NCBI GenBank assembly: GCA_964393795.1
Contig: CAYMWA010000063.1
Coordinates: forward strand, 1 to 19,179
Direction of reading: 5' to 3'
Source of the DNA: Chryseosolibacter sp964393795
GTDB lineage: Bacteria; Bacteroidota; Bacteroidia; Cytophagales; Cyclobacteriaceae
DNA length: 19,179 bases
Within the stretch, counting starts at the first letter, position 1; the number at the start of each line of letters is the position of its first letter. The translations under genes were made by a program, and so were the position numbers. The notes beneath the pieces were generated by a model. The model saw nothing but the letters and a program-made list of their open reading frames with translations. It was not told the DNA's origin and did no database searches. Positions 1 to 8,104 of the stretch are shown here, piece after piece.

Positions 1-1200
1 CGATATCATTCCGATAGCGAACAGCATCGACGGCGTAAAATGAATATTACCGCGCCACAGTGTACTCAGCCAGTTAAACACTTTTATGGAAGAAGGAACG
101 GCAATAACAAAAGAAGTGAGGCTGAACACTGATCCCAGGAAGGGATCCATACCTGAAACGAACATGTGGTGCGCCCAAACGAGAAACGAAAGTACCATGA
201 TGGCAAACAGCGACGCGACCATGGCGGGATATCCGAAAATAGGTTTGCGTGCGTTGGTCGAAATCACCTCGGAGATGATTCCGAACGCGGGAAAGATAGC
301 AATGTACACTTCGGGATGTCCGAGAAACCAAAAAAGATGTTGATAGATGATCGGACTGCCACCGCTGTTGGCCAATGGTTCTCCTGCGATGTAGATGTCG
401 GAAAGAAAAAAGCTCGTCCCTAAATTTTGGTCGAAAAACAGCAGAAATAATGCCGCAAGCAACACCGGAAATGACAGCAACCCTAGAATGGACGTAAACA
501 GAAACGACCAGATAGTAAGTGGCAATCTCCGGAAACTAAGTCCTGCAGTCCTCATATTGATAATCGTCGCAATGAAGTTGATGGAGGTCATCGCCGTGGA
601 GATGATAAAAATGACCATACTGATGATCCAAAGCTGCATGCCGACTCCCGATCCGCTAGATGCCTGCGGCAGTACGCTGAGTGGTGGATAAGCCGTCCAT
701 CCCGATGAAGCTGTACCGGACGCAACAAAGAATGAAGAAAGCATGATGACGCCCGACAGCACGAACAGCCAATAGGCAAGCATATTGATAAATCCCGAGG
801 CCATGTCACGCGCACCAATCTGGAGCGGGATCAGGAAGTTTCCCATGCTACCCATGAACGCTCCGGTCAACACAAAGAAAATCATAATGGTGCCGTGCAT
901 GGTTACCATTGAGAGATAAAACTCCGGATCTAAGCGCCCTGCTTCAACACCGGTGCCAAGGATAAATTGAAGCCAGCCCAGGTCTGCGTCCGGAAAACCA
1001 AGTTGAATGCGCATGATCAACGAAATGAAACTTCCAGCCAGCGCCCAGAAGATTCCGGTGAAGAGGTATTGACGCGCAATGGTCTTGTGATCGGTGCTGA
1101 ATACATACTTGAAAAGAAATGCAAGCTGTTTATTCTCACGGTCGCCCTCCTTCGACAACAGCGACTCTTTAAGCGGTTTTGTTTGTGTACTATGATCCAT
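1..1200 (-). CDS. ctaD: Cytochrome c oxidase subunit I (3'-truncated by window edge)
   Basis: Catalytic subunit of an aa3/caa3-type haem-copper oxidase, which reduces O2 to water at the inner membrane and pumps protons. Exactly 400 codons are present; the C-terminal part, including the HxH haem ligands of helix X, lies outside the window. Visible hallmarks are His102 (low-spin haem ligand, in MHGTIMIFF), the D-channel region with Asn121 and Asp132, GHPEVY with CuB ligand His295, Glu297 and the cross-linking Tyr299, the CuB ligands His344-His345 (WAHHM), and Lys373 of the K-channel (SSIKVFNW). Glu297 plus Tyr299 place it in the A1 class. The ATG lies inside the end of coxB (11-nt overlap, shared ATGGATCATAG), so the two are probably translationally coupled. 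Family assignment is certain; only the missing C-terminus is unknown. Confidence 0.97.
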   Translation of the reverse strand, partial: MDHSTQTKPLKESLLSKEGDRENKQLAFLFKYVFSTDHKTIARQYLFTGIFWALAGSFISLIMRIQLGFPDADLGWLQFILGTGVEAGRLDPEFYLSMVTMHGTIMIFFVLTGAFMGSMGNFLIPLQIGARDMASGFINMLAYWLFVLSGVIMLSSFFVASGTASSGWTAYPPLSVLPQASSGSGVGMQLWIISMVIFIISTAMTSINFIATIINMRTAGLSFRRLPLTIWSFLFTSILGLLSFPVLLAALFLLFFDQNLGTSFFLSDIYIAGEPLANSGGSPIIYQHLFWFLGHPEVYIAIFPAFGIISEVISTNARKPIFGYPAMVASLFAIMVLSFLVWAHHMFVSGMDPFLGSVFSLTSFVIAVPSSIKVFNWLSTLWRGNIHFTPSMLFAIGMIS

Positions 1201-2266
1201 CGGCTAACATTTCTGAATCTTTAACCCCAAGCGGTTCCTGTGATGCATACCATGCTTCAAATGCTTCGGGCTCATCGACTACCAGAATAAGTTTCATGGC
1301 AAAGTGCATTCTACCACAAAGCTCCGCACAAGCGATCTCGTAATTAAAGTCGGGATCGTTGAGCTTCTCGCGCATTTCGGCCGTCGTGGCAGTGGCAGTA
1401 AAGTGAGTGGTCGTCACCATCCCCGGAAGGGCATCCATTTTGACTCTAAATATCGGAATGAAGAAACTGTGGATAACATCCTTTGACCAAAGTCGCAGTT
1501 CGATTGTACGGTTTTTCGGAATGTGCATCTGCACCGGCACAAAGTCATCACCATGCGCCGGGTCATCCGGATCAACGCCCATACGATTTGCTTCTGTAAC
1601 ATAACGAAACGCCGAGCGGCCGAGCGTGCCATCAGCACCAGGATAGCGTGCCTTCCAATTGAACTGCTCGGCAACAACTTCAATCAACAATGCATCGGTT
1701 GGTGGCGCGGCGATCATCTTGCTCCAGAGCTTTTGTCCCCAAAGAAAGAGAAAGACAAATGTCACCGCTGGAATCAAAGTCCAGACAAGCTCAAGCTTCA
1801 TGTTGCCAGAAATGAAGCGCGCACGGGTATGGGCTCTGGCACGAAAGCGAAAAGGAAAATAGAAGAGAAGTACCTGTGTAATCAGAAAAGCGACACCGGT
1901 AATGATTACCGTTGTATTAAAAAGTGGAACGATGTCGGCGCCCGGAGCTGCCGGTGGAGATGGTAAAAACTTACCCGAATAGTACACTGTAGAAGCGATT
2001 ACACAGGCGATAAAAGCGGCGAGAAAACACGGGAAAAACCATGGCTGTCGCACAACTAACCAGCGGCTCCATTTGTGCATACGTGTCTCTCCCTGTTGGC
2101 TATCTTTATTGGCTTCACCTCTCCGCAAGGCACTTCGCAATGCGACAAAAACAAAAAGCAATATTGTCGCGCCGCCAATACATATGACCGCTAAATGAAA
2201 TGGACTCATCAAACCAAGTGGATATGCTGCACACCGCTTATCTATAAAATCTGCTGCCAAGGGCAT
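1190..2266 (-). CDS. coxB: Cytochrome c oxidase subunit II
   Basis: Carries the CuA centre that accepts electrons from cytochrome c. With the start used here (358 aa) the CuA ligands are His266 (DVIHSFFIP), Cys313, Glu315, Cys317, His321 and Met324 (CAELCGRMHFAM). There are four hydrophobic segments, near residues 22-45, 75-97, 108-135 and 148-172. The last two match the usual subunit II hairpin; the first two are an N-terminal extension of the kind common in Bacteroidota oxidases. The reading frame is open up to an ATG at 2323, but that start would overlap the divergent lipoprotein gene by 14 nt. The ATG at 2266 has GGAG about 10 nt upstream; the ATG at 2209, just before the first helix, is another option. 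No fused cytochrome c domain is seen. Transcribed just ahead of ctaD. Confidence 0.94.
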   Translation of the reverse strand: MPLAADFIDKRCAAYPLGLMSPFHLAVICIGGATILLFVFVALRSALRRGEANKDSQQGETRMHKWSRWLVVRQPWFFPCFLAAFIACVIASTVYYSGKFLPSPPAAPGADIVPLFNTTVIITGVAFLITQVLLFYFPFRFRARAHTRARFISGNMKLELVWTLIPAVTFVFLFLWGQKLWSKMIAAPPTDALLIEVVAEQFNWKARYPGADGTLGRSAFRYVTEANRMGVDPDDPAHGDDFVPVQMHIPKNRTIELRLWSKDVIHSFFIPIFRVKMDALPGMVTTTHFTATATTAEMREKLNDPDFNYEIACAELCGRMHFAMKLILVVDEPEAFEAWYASQEPLGVKDSEMLADGS

Positions 2267-2309
2267 AATATTTTCGCTCCGTAATACTTTAGACGATAAA
2301 ACAAGCATC

Positions 2310-2981
2310 ATGAAAAAATACATCGTTATTCTTATTTCCTTTTACCTGGGCGGATGCGGCACCGGAACGGAAATCACCGGTTCATGGCGCAACAGCGAAG
2401 CACAGTCGCTTGCGGATGACATCCATACGATCATGGTAACGGCGTTGACACCGAGGGCAAATGCACGGCAGCGTGTTGAGAACGATTTAGCGACCGCCCT
2501 GCAAGAACGGGGCTATCAAACGATCAAGAGTATTGACGTACTACCGCCGACCTTTACCGACGGTCAGGTGCCCGATAAAACAAAACTGCTTTCACGCATT
2601 GAGGAGACAGGGGCGGACGCTATCCTTACCGTTGCGTTGATCGACGAAAATACGGAATCGCGGTATGTACCAGGAAGCTACGGCTATGCTCCGTATCCGC
2701 GCTTTGGCTACTACGGAACCTTCTGGGGTTACTACACCACTTGGTATCCTACCTTGTATTCGCCGGGATACTATGAAGAAGACAAAGTTTACTTCATTGA
2801 GACGAATCTCTACGATGCTGAAAGTGAACGGTTGTTGTGGTCCGCTCAATCAGAAACGTACAACCCCAAAAGCTTGCCTCATTTTGCTAGTGACTTTGCA
2901 AAAGTGGTTGTTACCAGAATGGTGAAGGAAGATCTGTTAGACGCCAACGGAGGGACGGAACTCGCGAGAGAACGGAAATAG
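2310..2981 (+). CDS. Uncharacterised exported lipoprotein with aromatic-rich segment
   Basis: A 223-residue protein with a short lipoprotein signal peptide (MKKYIVILISFYLGGC; lipidated Cys16), so probably anchored in the outer membrane or periplasm. Residues 20-115 are a mixed alpha/beta region starting with a GSWR motif and including an ERGYQ segment and a GADAILTVALID strand, a pattern I associate with Bacteroidota lipoproteins of unknown function. Residues 120-160 are very rich in Tyr, Gly, Pro and Trp. The tail (YFIETNLYDAESERLLWSAQSET) is the usual strand pair of such proteins. It is divergent from coxB and convergent with the sulfur-transport operon, so it looks monocistronic. I cannot assign a function; a DUF4136-like fold is possible but unproven. 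Confidence 0.85.
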   Translation: MKKYIVILISFYLGGCGTGTEITGSWRNSEAQSLADDIHTIMVTALTPRANARQRVENDLATALQERGYQTIKSIDVLPPTFTDGQVPDKTKLLSRIEETGADAILTVALIDENTESRYVPGSYGYAPYPRFGYYGTFWGYYTTWYPTLYSPGYYEEDKVYFIETNLYDAESERLLWSAQSETYNPKSLPHFASDFAKVVVTRMVKEDLLDANGGTELARERK

Positions 2982-3040
2982 GTCGCAGGTTGTGAGCAAT
3001 GGTGATGATTCGTGAATAAATGCGGCGTGCAGCGTATCGG

Positions 3041-3565
3041 TTAGTGCGGCAACCGCTCGCGTATCAGGCCGTACACCCAGGTGCCAGCAATGGCACTCAG
3101 GAGCGTTACGATCACTACTAGAAAACCCGTACCGATTTGTGCGTACAACGGACCCGGGCATGCGCCGGTGAGTGCCCAGCCAAAGCCGAAGAGCAAGCCG
3201 CCGTAGATGTTACCCTTGTTCAGGCGCTTCGAACGAAACTCGATCGGTTCACTGTGAATGGTCTTGACTCCAAACTTTCTGATCAACCACACCGAAATAA
3301 TTCCGACGACGACAGCCGATCCGATCACGCCGTACATGTGAAAAGACTGCAAGCGGAACATCTCCTGAATCCGATACCAGGAGATCACTTCCGACTTTAC
3401 CAGAAGGATACCGAAAAAAATTCCGGCAACGAGATATTTGATATTGTATCGTCCGGGATGAACCAGTTCCGATTCGTTGATGCAAATGGCATCAAGTGAG
3501 CGCACTTCGAAGTCAGTATTTTCAGAAGGGTTAAACAAGGCCGTTGTCTTTGGTTCGTGCATCAT
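3041..3565 (-). CDS. DUF6691 / YeeE-YedE C-terminal half-like membrane protein
   Basis: Small integral membrane protein (174 aa), the usual partner of the adjacent YeeE/YedE protein; together they resemble the two halves of a sulfur-compound transporter. Hydrophobic segments lie near 43-57, 77-95, 119-135 and 147-167. Motifs typical of the family are KSEVISWYRIQEMF (57-70) and GLLFGFGWALTGACPGP (123-139), the latter with conserved Cys136 comparable to the substrate-relay cysteine of YeeE proteins. A polar N-terminal stretch of about 40 residues before the first helix is longer than in the family members I know, which start close to the first helix; no ATG just ahead of that helix offers a shorter start. 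The start codon abuts the stop of the upstream gene with no spacer. Sulfur transport is inferred from family and operon. Confidence 0.88.
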   Translation of the reverse strand: MMHEPKTTALFNPSENTDFEVRSLDAICINESELVHPGRYNIKYLVAGIFFGILLVKSEVISWYRIQEMFRLQSFHMYGVIGSAVVVGIISVWLIRKFGVKTIHSEPIEFRSKRLNKGNIYGGLLFGFGWALTGACPGPLYAQIGTGFLVVIVTLLSAIAGTWVYGLIRERLPH

Positions 3566-4138
3566 TTAAAGACTTAAGATGTAAGGAAGAATTAAGTTCG
3601 ACATGATAAATCCGCCGATCATGAAACAACACGTCGCTACCAACGACGGAAATTGCAAAGTAGACAGACCCATAATGGCATGACCTGATGTACATCCGCC
3701 GGCATAACGCGTACCGAATCCAACGAGAAATCCGCCCACCACAATCATGATGAATCCCTGCGCCGTAAACAGATTCTCAAAGCTGAAAATCTCGGTAGGC
3801 AACAACACAGAAATATCGGTGATGCCATAGGAGGCGAGTTCCTGCCGAAGGGTATCGTGAATCTGCACCGGTTCATTTGAAGTCAGAAAGACGGCGGTAA
3901 CGATCCCACCGATCAGGATGCCCGAAACGAAAAACAGGTTCCACGCTTCGCGCTTCCAGTCGTATTGGAAAAACTTGACGTTGCTCGGAATGCAGGCTGC
4001 GCATATATGTCGTAGCGAAGAAGATATCCCGAAAGATTTATTTCCGAGAATCAGAAGTAAGGGCACGGTAAGTCCGATCAAAGGTCCGGCAACATACCAG
4101 GGCCATGGTTTTCGAATCGCCTCTAAGATTTCATTCAT
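3566..4138 (-). CDS. YeeE/YedE family sulfur-compound transporter
   Basis: Inner-membrane protein of 190 residues with several hydrophobic helices (about 15-32, 68-86, 127-145, 165-187). The signature GFGTRYAGGCTSGH (140-153, Cys149) is the YeeE/YedE sulfur-transport motif; characterised relatives move thiosulfate using conserved cysteines. A further Cys pair sits at 46 and 49 (CAAC) and another at 170-171. The frame stays open upstream to 4192, but that would run into the rhodanese gene. The ATG at 4138, one base after the rhodanese stop, gives the natural start (MNEILEAIRKPWPWYVAGP). It lies between the rhodanese and DUF6691 genes in one tight operon, supporting uptake of thiosulfate or another sulfane-sulfur compound. 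The exact substrate is not shown by sequence. Confidence 0.92.
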   Translation of the reverse strand: MNEILEAIRKPWPWYVAGPLIGLTVPLLLILGNKSFGISSSLRHICAACIPSNVKFFQYDWKREAWNLFFVSGILIGGIVTAVFLTSNEPVQIHDTLRQELASYGITDISVLLPTEIFSFENLFTAQGFIMIVVGGFLVGFGTRYAGGCTSGHAIMGLSTLQFPSLVATCCFMIGGFIMSNLILPYILSL

Positions 4139-4139
4139 T

Positions 4140-4493
4140 TTATTGATAGTTTCTGATGCCTTCCACTGCCCCCTCCCAGGTGAGGATGCCATCCTTCAGG
4201 TTGCACGAGCGGAGGCCGTTGGAGCCGAATATGGTGCATGCTGCTATGCTGCGGTTACCTCCACGACAATAGACCAGATATGTTTTGTCAGGATCAAGTC
4301 CCGAAACCCAGCTTGCAAAATCGCCACGTGTAATGTCCATGTTGATTGCTCCGGGGATGCGGTTGAGACTAAATTCCTCCGGCGTTCGGACATCGACGAT
4401 AACAGCGTCTTTATTGTTCAGGATTTCGCGTTCAAAATCAGCAGCGTTAAGATCCAGGAAGGGCTTTACACGATTAAACATCCGAAGCATCAT
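4140..4493 (-). CDS. Single-domain rhodanese (sulfurtransferase)
   Basis: A 117-residue cytoplasmic rhodanese domain with no signal peptide. The N-terminal CH2A-like motif VIVDVRTPEEF is at 31-41 and the active-site loop CRGGNRS at 76-82, with Cys76 as the persulfide-carrying residue. The six-residue loop fits sulfurtransferases rather than Cdc25-type arsenate reductases or phosphatases, which have longer loops. It is the first gene of the operon with the YeeE/YedE and DUF6691 genes, so it probably takes up sulfane sulfur delivered by the transporter. Two more in-frame ATGs (codons 2 and 5) make the exact start uncertain. A 14-codon open frame lies just upstream, ending with TAA near 4515, but I do not regard it as a gene. 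Confidence 0.92.
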   Translation of the reverse strand: MMLRMFNRVKPFLDLNAADFEREILNNKDAVIVDVRTPEEFSLNRIPGAINMDITRGDFASWVSGLDPDKTYLVYCRGGNRSIAACTIFGSNGLRSCNLKDGILTWEGAVEGIRNYQ

Positions 4494-4680
4494 GTCAACT
4501 GTCAGCGCGTCAGGTTAGATAAGCGGGCACGCATGCTGAAAACCAGCAGTCGTGGTCATTAAGTTCCGCTCTTCAATATAGTTTCTAAAAACGAGGAAAA
4601 AAATACGAGTCTGGAAAGTGGCGGCAGCGGAAACGATTACATCCGGTAAAAAAATGGGAGGGACGGTTGGGATAAAGCAA

Positions 4681-4703
4681 AAGGCCGGCGAGCGGCCGGC
4701 CTT
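4681..4703 (-). terminator. Intrinsic terminator of the first YtxH-like gene
   Basis: A perfect 9-bp GC-rich stem (AAGGCCGGC / GCCGGCCTT) with a 5-nt loop starts about 25 nt past the stop of the gene at 4728-4973. In the minus-strand transcript it is followed by TTTTGCTTTAT, a fair U-rich tail. It separates that gene from the rhodanese operon downstream. Confidence 0.75.
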
Positions 4704-4727
4704 CAATGTTTTCAATGTTGTACCCGG

Positions 4728-4973
4728 CTACTTTTGCACCTGCTCGGCCACCTTTTCCTTGACGATCTCGCCGAGGCTGTTCTTCGTTTCGCGGACGACT
4801 TCCCCAAGGTTTTGTTTCGCATAATCCGTCGCTTTGCCTGAGAGGTCTTTAATCGTTTCCGAAGCCGACTGCAGTATTTCCTGCCCCTTTTGGGTCGTCA
4901 GCATACTGCCGATCAGCGCCCCAACAGCCGCCCCACCCAAAGCGGCCAGCATAATATTATTTGCCCGTGTCAT
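4728..4973 (-). CDS. YtxH-like small membrane protein (copy 1)
   Basis: An 81-residue protein with a Gly/Ala-rich hydrophobic segment at about 6-25 (LAALGGAAVGALIGSML) and a long amphipathic, Lys/Glu-rich helical tail (about 30-81), the architecture of YtxH/gas-vesicle-like stress proteins. The tail contains SGKATDYAKQNLGEVVRET and ends EKVAEQVQK. It is closely related to the protein at 8105-8380, nearly aligned end to end. Divergent from the response regulator gene (179 bp between them) and ending at a strong terminator. In other bacteria such proteins are often general-stress induced; no function can be read directly here. Confidence 0.85.
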   Translation of the reverse strand: MTRANNIMLAALGGAAVGALIGSMLTTQKGQEILQSASETIKDLSGKATDYAKQNLGEVVRETKNSLGEIVKEKVAEQVQK

Positions 4974-5152
4974 AGTTATTTGTTTTGATTGGATAAGAAT
5001 ATATTTACCCTCTATCCGGTATAATTTTTATGCCGCTTAGGAGACTTCTTTAAAAAATAAATCCCAAAATTCTGTCAGGTGGCATTAAAAAAGCTGAATT
5101 TAAGGGTGAAGAACCGAAGCTGCGTCCAGATTGAAAACCAAAACCGTTAATT

Positions 5153-5551
5153 GTGTCAAATTTCCTTTGTTTCTTAATCGATGACGACCCGGACGATCAG
5201 GAGATTTTCCTCGAAGTGCTGCGGAATATCTCCCCCTCCATTCGCTGCGTCACGGCAAACAATGGGCAGGAGGCGATCGAAAAATTAAAATCGCGACAAG
5301 TAAAACCCGATTTGATATTTCTCGACCTGAACATGCCACTGATGAACGGTCAGCAATTCCTGAAGGCGTGTCACCTGGTTGAGGATTGTAGTAAGATTCC
5401 CGTGATCATCCTGACCACAAGTTCCGACAGGAGGAGCGTGGAAGAAACCATGAAACTCGGTGCGCGCGACTACATCACCAAACCCGACAAGTACAGCGCG
5501 TGGGGTAAACTCATTTCAGAAAAAATAGATGCATACAGGCGTACGACATAG
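5153..5551 (+). CDS. Single-domain response regulator (CheY-like)
   Basis: A 132-residue receiver domain with no output domain. Acidic pocket Asp10-Asp11-Asp12 (LIDDD), phospho-acceptor Asp58 (IFLDLNMP), switch Thr88/Thr89 (ILTTSS) and Lys110 (ITKP) are all present, so it should be phosphorylatable. The start is a GTG (MSNFLCFLIDDD); no in-frame ATG would preserve the first beta strand. It precedes the histidine kinase by 11 nt and is almost surely co-transcribed. Without a DNA-binding domain, it probably works by protein contact or as a phosphorelay intermediate with the adjacent kinase. Confidence 0.95.
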   Translation: MSNFLCFLIDDDPDDQEIFLEVLRNISPSIRCVTANNGQEAIEKLKSRQVKPDLIFLDLNMPLMNGQQFLKACHLVEDCSKIPVIILTTSSDRRSVEETMKLGARDYITKPDKYSAWGKLISEKIDAYRRTT

Positions 5552-5562
5552 ACTTCGATTTT

Positions 5563-8058
5563 ATGCTCGAGGCGAACCCAAAGACACTTCAGTTCTTAGC
5601 CGGCGGCGGAGAAATGGGTACGCTGATCCGCGAATACAACTGGGCGTCGACGCCGCTCGGCCCCATCAACACCTGGCCACAAAGCTTGCGGACCATGGTA
5701 GATGTTATCCTGCATTCAGAGGTACCGATGTTTCTCTGGTGGGGGCCGCAGCTGATTCAGTTCTACAATGACGCCTACCGGCCAAGCCTTGGCCTGCACG
5801 GGAAGCATCCCACTGCCCTGGGTCAGCGCGGTGAAGAATGCTGGCCCGAAATATGGCCGATTATCAAACCGCTGATTGACCGTGTCCGGGAAGGAGGCGC
5901 CACCTGGAGCGAAGATCAACTAATTCCCATCTATAGAAACGGTCGGATAGAGGATGTTTACTGGACTTTTGGCTATAGTCCTGTGCGGGATGAGGCCGGC
6001 GCTGTCGCGGGAATTCTCGTCGTGTGTAACGAGACGACAAGACAGATTAAAGCGCTCAAGCGAATCGAGGAGAGCGAGGAAATGTTGCGTTCGATCGTGC
6101 TGCACGCGCCCGTCGGGATGTGTATTATACGCGAGCATTCTTTTACCGTCGAAGTGGTGAACGACCTCTACCTGGAGCTGGTCGGCAAATCCAGGGACGA
6201 ACTGGAGGGGAAACCATTTTTTGAGGCCTTGCCGGAAACACGGAGTCTTTACGGAGCGATTTTTGAGAAAGTGGCCGACACTCTGGTGTCTTACCAACGT
6301 CGGGAAGAACCGGTAACCGTCGTCCGGCGCGGGAAGGAAGAAGTCCGCTACGTGGATTTTGTCGTTGAGACGATCAGCAGAGAGGGAAGCGCCGAAGGAA
6401 GGAAGGCCATGATTCTGGCGATCGACGTGACGGACAAGGTGCTGGCGCGGAAGAAGGTTGAGGAAAGCGAAACCCGGTACAAAATGTTGATCACTGAATC
6501 AACTGTTGCCATCGCCCTGTATACCGGACCTGAACTGCGCATTCAGTACGTCAACGAGATAATGACGGGTTATTGGGGTAAGGATATGGGCATCATCGGA
6601 CTGCCGCTGGCGGAAGCAGTACCCGAGCTTATCGGTCAATCATTTATTCATAAACTGCAAACGGTATATGAGACTGGCGAAACGTACAGAGGTACGGAAG
6701 AGGAGGCATGGTTAAAGATCGACGGAAAATTGCAGGCATCGTACTTCAACTTCGTCTACAAGGCACTTCGAAACACTGACGGCACCATTTATGGCGTTCA
6801 CCACATGGCCATGGAAGTGAGTGAACGCGTACGCGCCCGCAAAAGGGTAGAGCGAAGTGAGGCCAACCTCCGTAACATCATTCTGAAAGCCCCTGTCGCC
6901 ATGTGTATTCTGCGAGGACCCGAGTTCATCGTAGAGATTGCCAACGAAAGAATGTTTGCCCTGTGGGGACGCGAACGGGATGAGCTGATCAACCAGCCTA
7001 TCTTCAAAGGATTGCCAGAAGTACGGGACCAGGGCTTCGAGGAACTCCTCGAAGGCGTGTATGAGACCGGCAAAACGTTTACCGCCTTCGCTGTCCCTAC
7101 TAACCTGCCCCGCAACGGCGGCGTGGAAACGGTGCATACCAATTTCCTGTACGAACCTTTCCGCGACCCGGAGGGTGCGATCACAGGTGTAATTGTGGTC
7201 GCCATCGACGTTACTGAGCAGGTCAAAGCCCGCCACAAGATCGAGAAGCTGGTAGAAGAAAGGACGCGGGAACTGAAAGAGTCCAACGCCAATCTCAGGC
7301 GATCAAACGAAGAGCTTGCCCAGTTTGCGTACGTCGCCTCACACGACCTGCAGGAGCCAGCGAGAAAAGTCAGCACATTCATCGAAATGCTTCAGCAAAT
7401 CGTGGAGAGCAGCGATCCCCGCGTGCGGAATCTCATCGACAAAATCGACAAGGCCGCCGCCCGCTCGCTCTTTTTGATTCGCGACATTCTCACCTACTCG
7501 CAGTTGGCAAAAAAAGATCAGCAAGCGGTAAACGTAGATCTTAACGAAGTGCTAGCCACCGTGCGAAGTGACTTTGAACTCCTGATCGAGGAAAAACAGG
7601 CGATCATTTTCGCCGACGCCTTGCCGGTCGTGACGGGGATCCCCACACAAATGAATCAATTGTTCGCCAACCTCATCTCAAATGCGCTGAAGTTCTCACA
7701 TGACGGCCGGCCGCCCGTGATTCGTATCGACTGCACCCGCGTCACTGCCGCCAACCTGCCAACATCCATGGATCTTAAGGAAGCGACGAGCTACCACCAT
7801 ATTTCTATCTCGGACAACGGCATTGGATTCGGACAGGCGCATGCCTTTCAAATTTTCGATATCTTTCAACGCCTGCATACGAAATCGGCCTACGAAGGCA
7901 CGGGCATCGGCCTCGCTATCTGCAAGAAGATTGCACGAAATCACAACGGCGATATCTGGGCGGAATCGACGGAGGGCGTAGGCACGACTTTCCATGTACT
8001 CCTGCCCGCAGACCCTGCTCAAGGCACGCCGGACGAGCTGAGCGTCTCATCGCATTGA
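5563..8058 (+). CDS. Multi-PAS sensor histidine kinase
   Basis: An 831-residue kinase with no clear signal peptide or transmembrane segment, so probably cytosolic. Four PAS/PAC-like modules follow one another: about 35-155 (with WWGPQLIQFYNDAYRP), 175-295, 305-420 and 435-560, joined by short helices of the form K-x-E-E-S-E. A coiled stretch (about 560-585, VEERTRELKESNANLRRSNEE) leads into a HisKA domain with the phospho-accepting His594 (VASHDLQEP). The HATPase_c domain follows: N box 703-711 (NLISNALKF), G1 box DNGIG (751-755) and G2 box GTGIGLAI (779-786). All catalytic motifs are intact. Its signal is unknown; PAS domains may bind haem, flavin or small ligands, but I see no residue pattern that decides. 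It is the cognate kinase of the receiver encoded 11 nt upstream. Confidence 0.95.
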   Translation: MLEANPKTLQFLAGGGEMGTLIREYNWASTPLGPINTWPQSLRTMVDVILHSEVPMFLWWGPQLIQFYNDAYRPSLGLHGKHPTALGQRGEECWPEIWPIIKPLIDRVREGGATWSEDQLIPIYRNGRIEDVYWTFGYSPVRDEAGAVAGILVVCNETTRQIKALKRIEESEEMLRSIVLHAPVGMCIIREHSFTVEVVNDLYLELVGKSRDELEGKPFFEALPETRSLYGAIFEKVADTLVSYQRREEPVTVVRRGKEEVRYVDFVVETISREGSAEGRKAMILAIDVTDKVLARKKVEESETRYKMLITESTVAIALYTGPELRIQYVNEIMTGYWGKDMGIIGLPLAEAVPELIGQSFIHKLQTVYETGETYRGTEEEAWLKIDGKLQASYFNFVYKALRNTDGTIYGVHHMAMEVSERVRARKRVERSEANLRNIILKAPVAMCILRGPEFIVEIANERMFALWGRERDELINQPIFKGLPEVRDQGFEELLEGVYETGKTFTAFAVPTNLPRNGGVETVHTNFLYEPFRDPEGAITGVIVVAIDVTEQVKARHKIEKLVEERTRELKESNANLRRSNEELAQFAYVASHDLQEPARKVSTFIEMLQQIVESSDPRVRNLIDKIDKAAARSLFLIRDILTYSQLAKKDQQAVNVDLNEVLATVRSDFELLIEEKQAIIFADALPVVTGIPTQMNQLFANLISNALKFSHDGRPPVIRIDCTRVTAANLPTSMDLKEATSYHHISISDNGIGFGQAHAFQIFDIFQRLHTKSAYEGTGIGLAICKKIARNHNGDIWAESTEGVGTTFHVLLPADPAQGTPDELSVSSH

Positions 8059-8104
8059 GCCGCATACTTCAAAAAGGGGCCTTTAGTCGAGGTGACCCTG
8101 AAAG

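Noticed and set aside
2267..2323. Longer coxB start at 2323
   Set aside because: It would overlap the start of the divergent lipoprotein gene and adds 19 residues ahead of the usual N-terminus; the Shine-Dalgarno-like GGAG favours 2266, though 2209 is also possible.
4515..4715. 66-codon minus-strand frame, ending in a possible 14-residue leader (MTTTAGFQHACPLI) before the rhodanese gene
   Set aside because: The 5' part overlaps the intrinsic terminator stem, there is no recognisable domain, and codon use does not look coding. The 14-codon tail shows no regulatory run of codons and no attenuator hairpin.
4702..4719. Tandem 9-bp repeat TTCAATGTT next to the terminator
   Set aside because: Only two units in a short intergenic segment; too little to claim a regulatory element.
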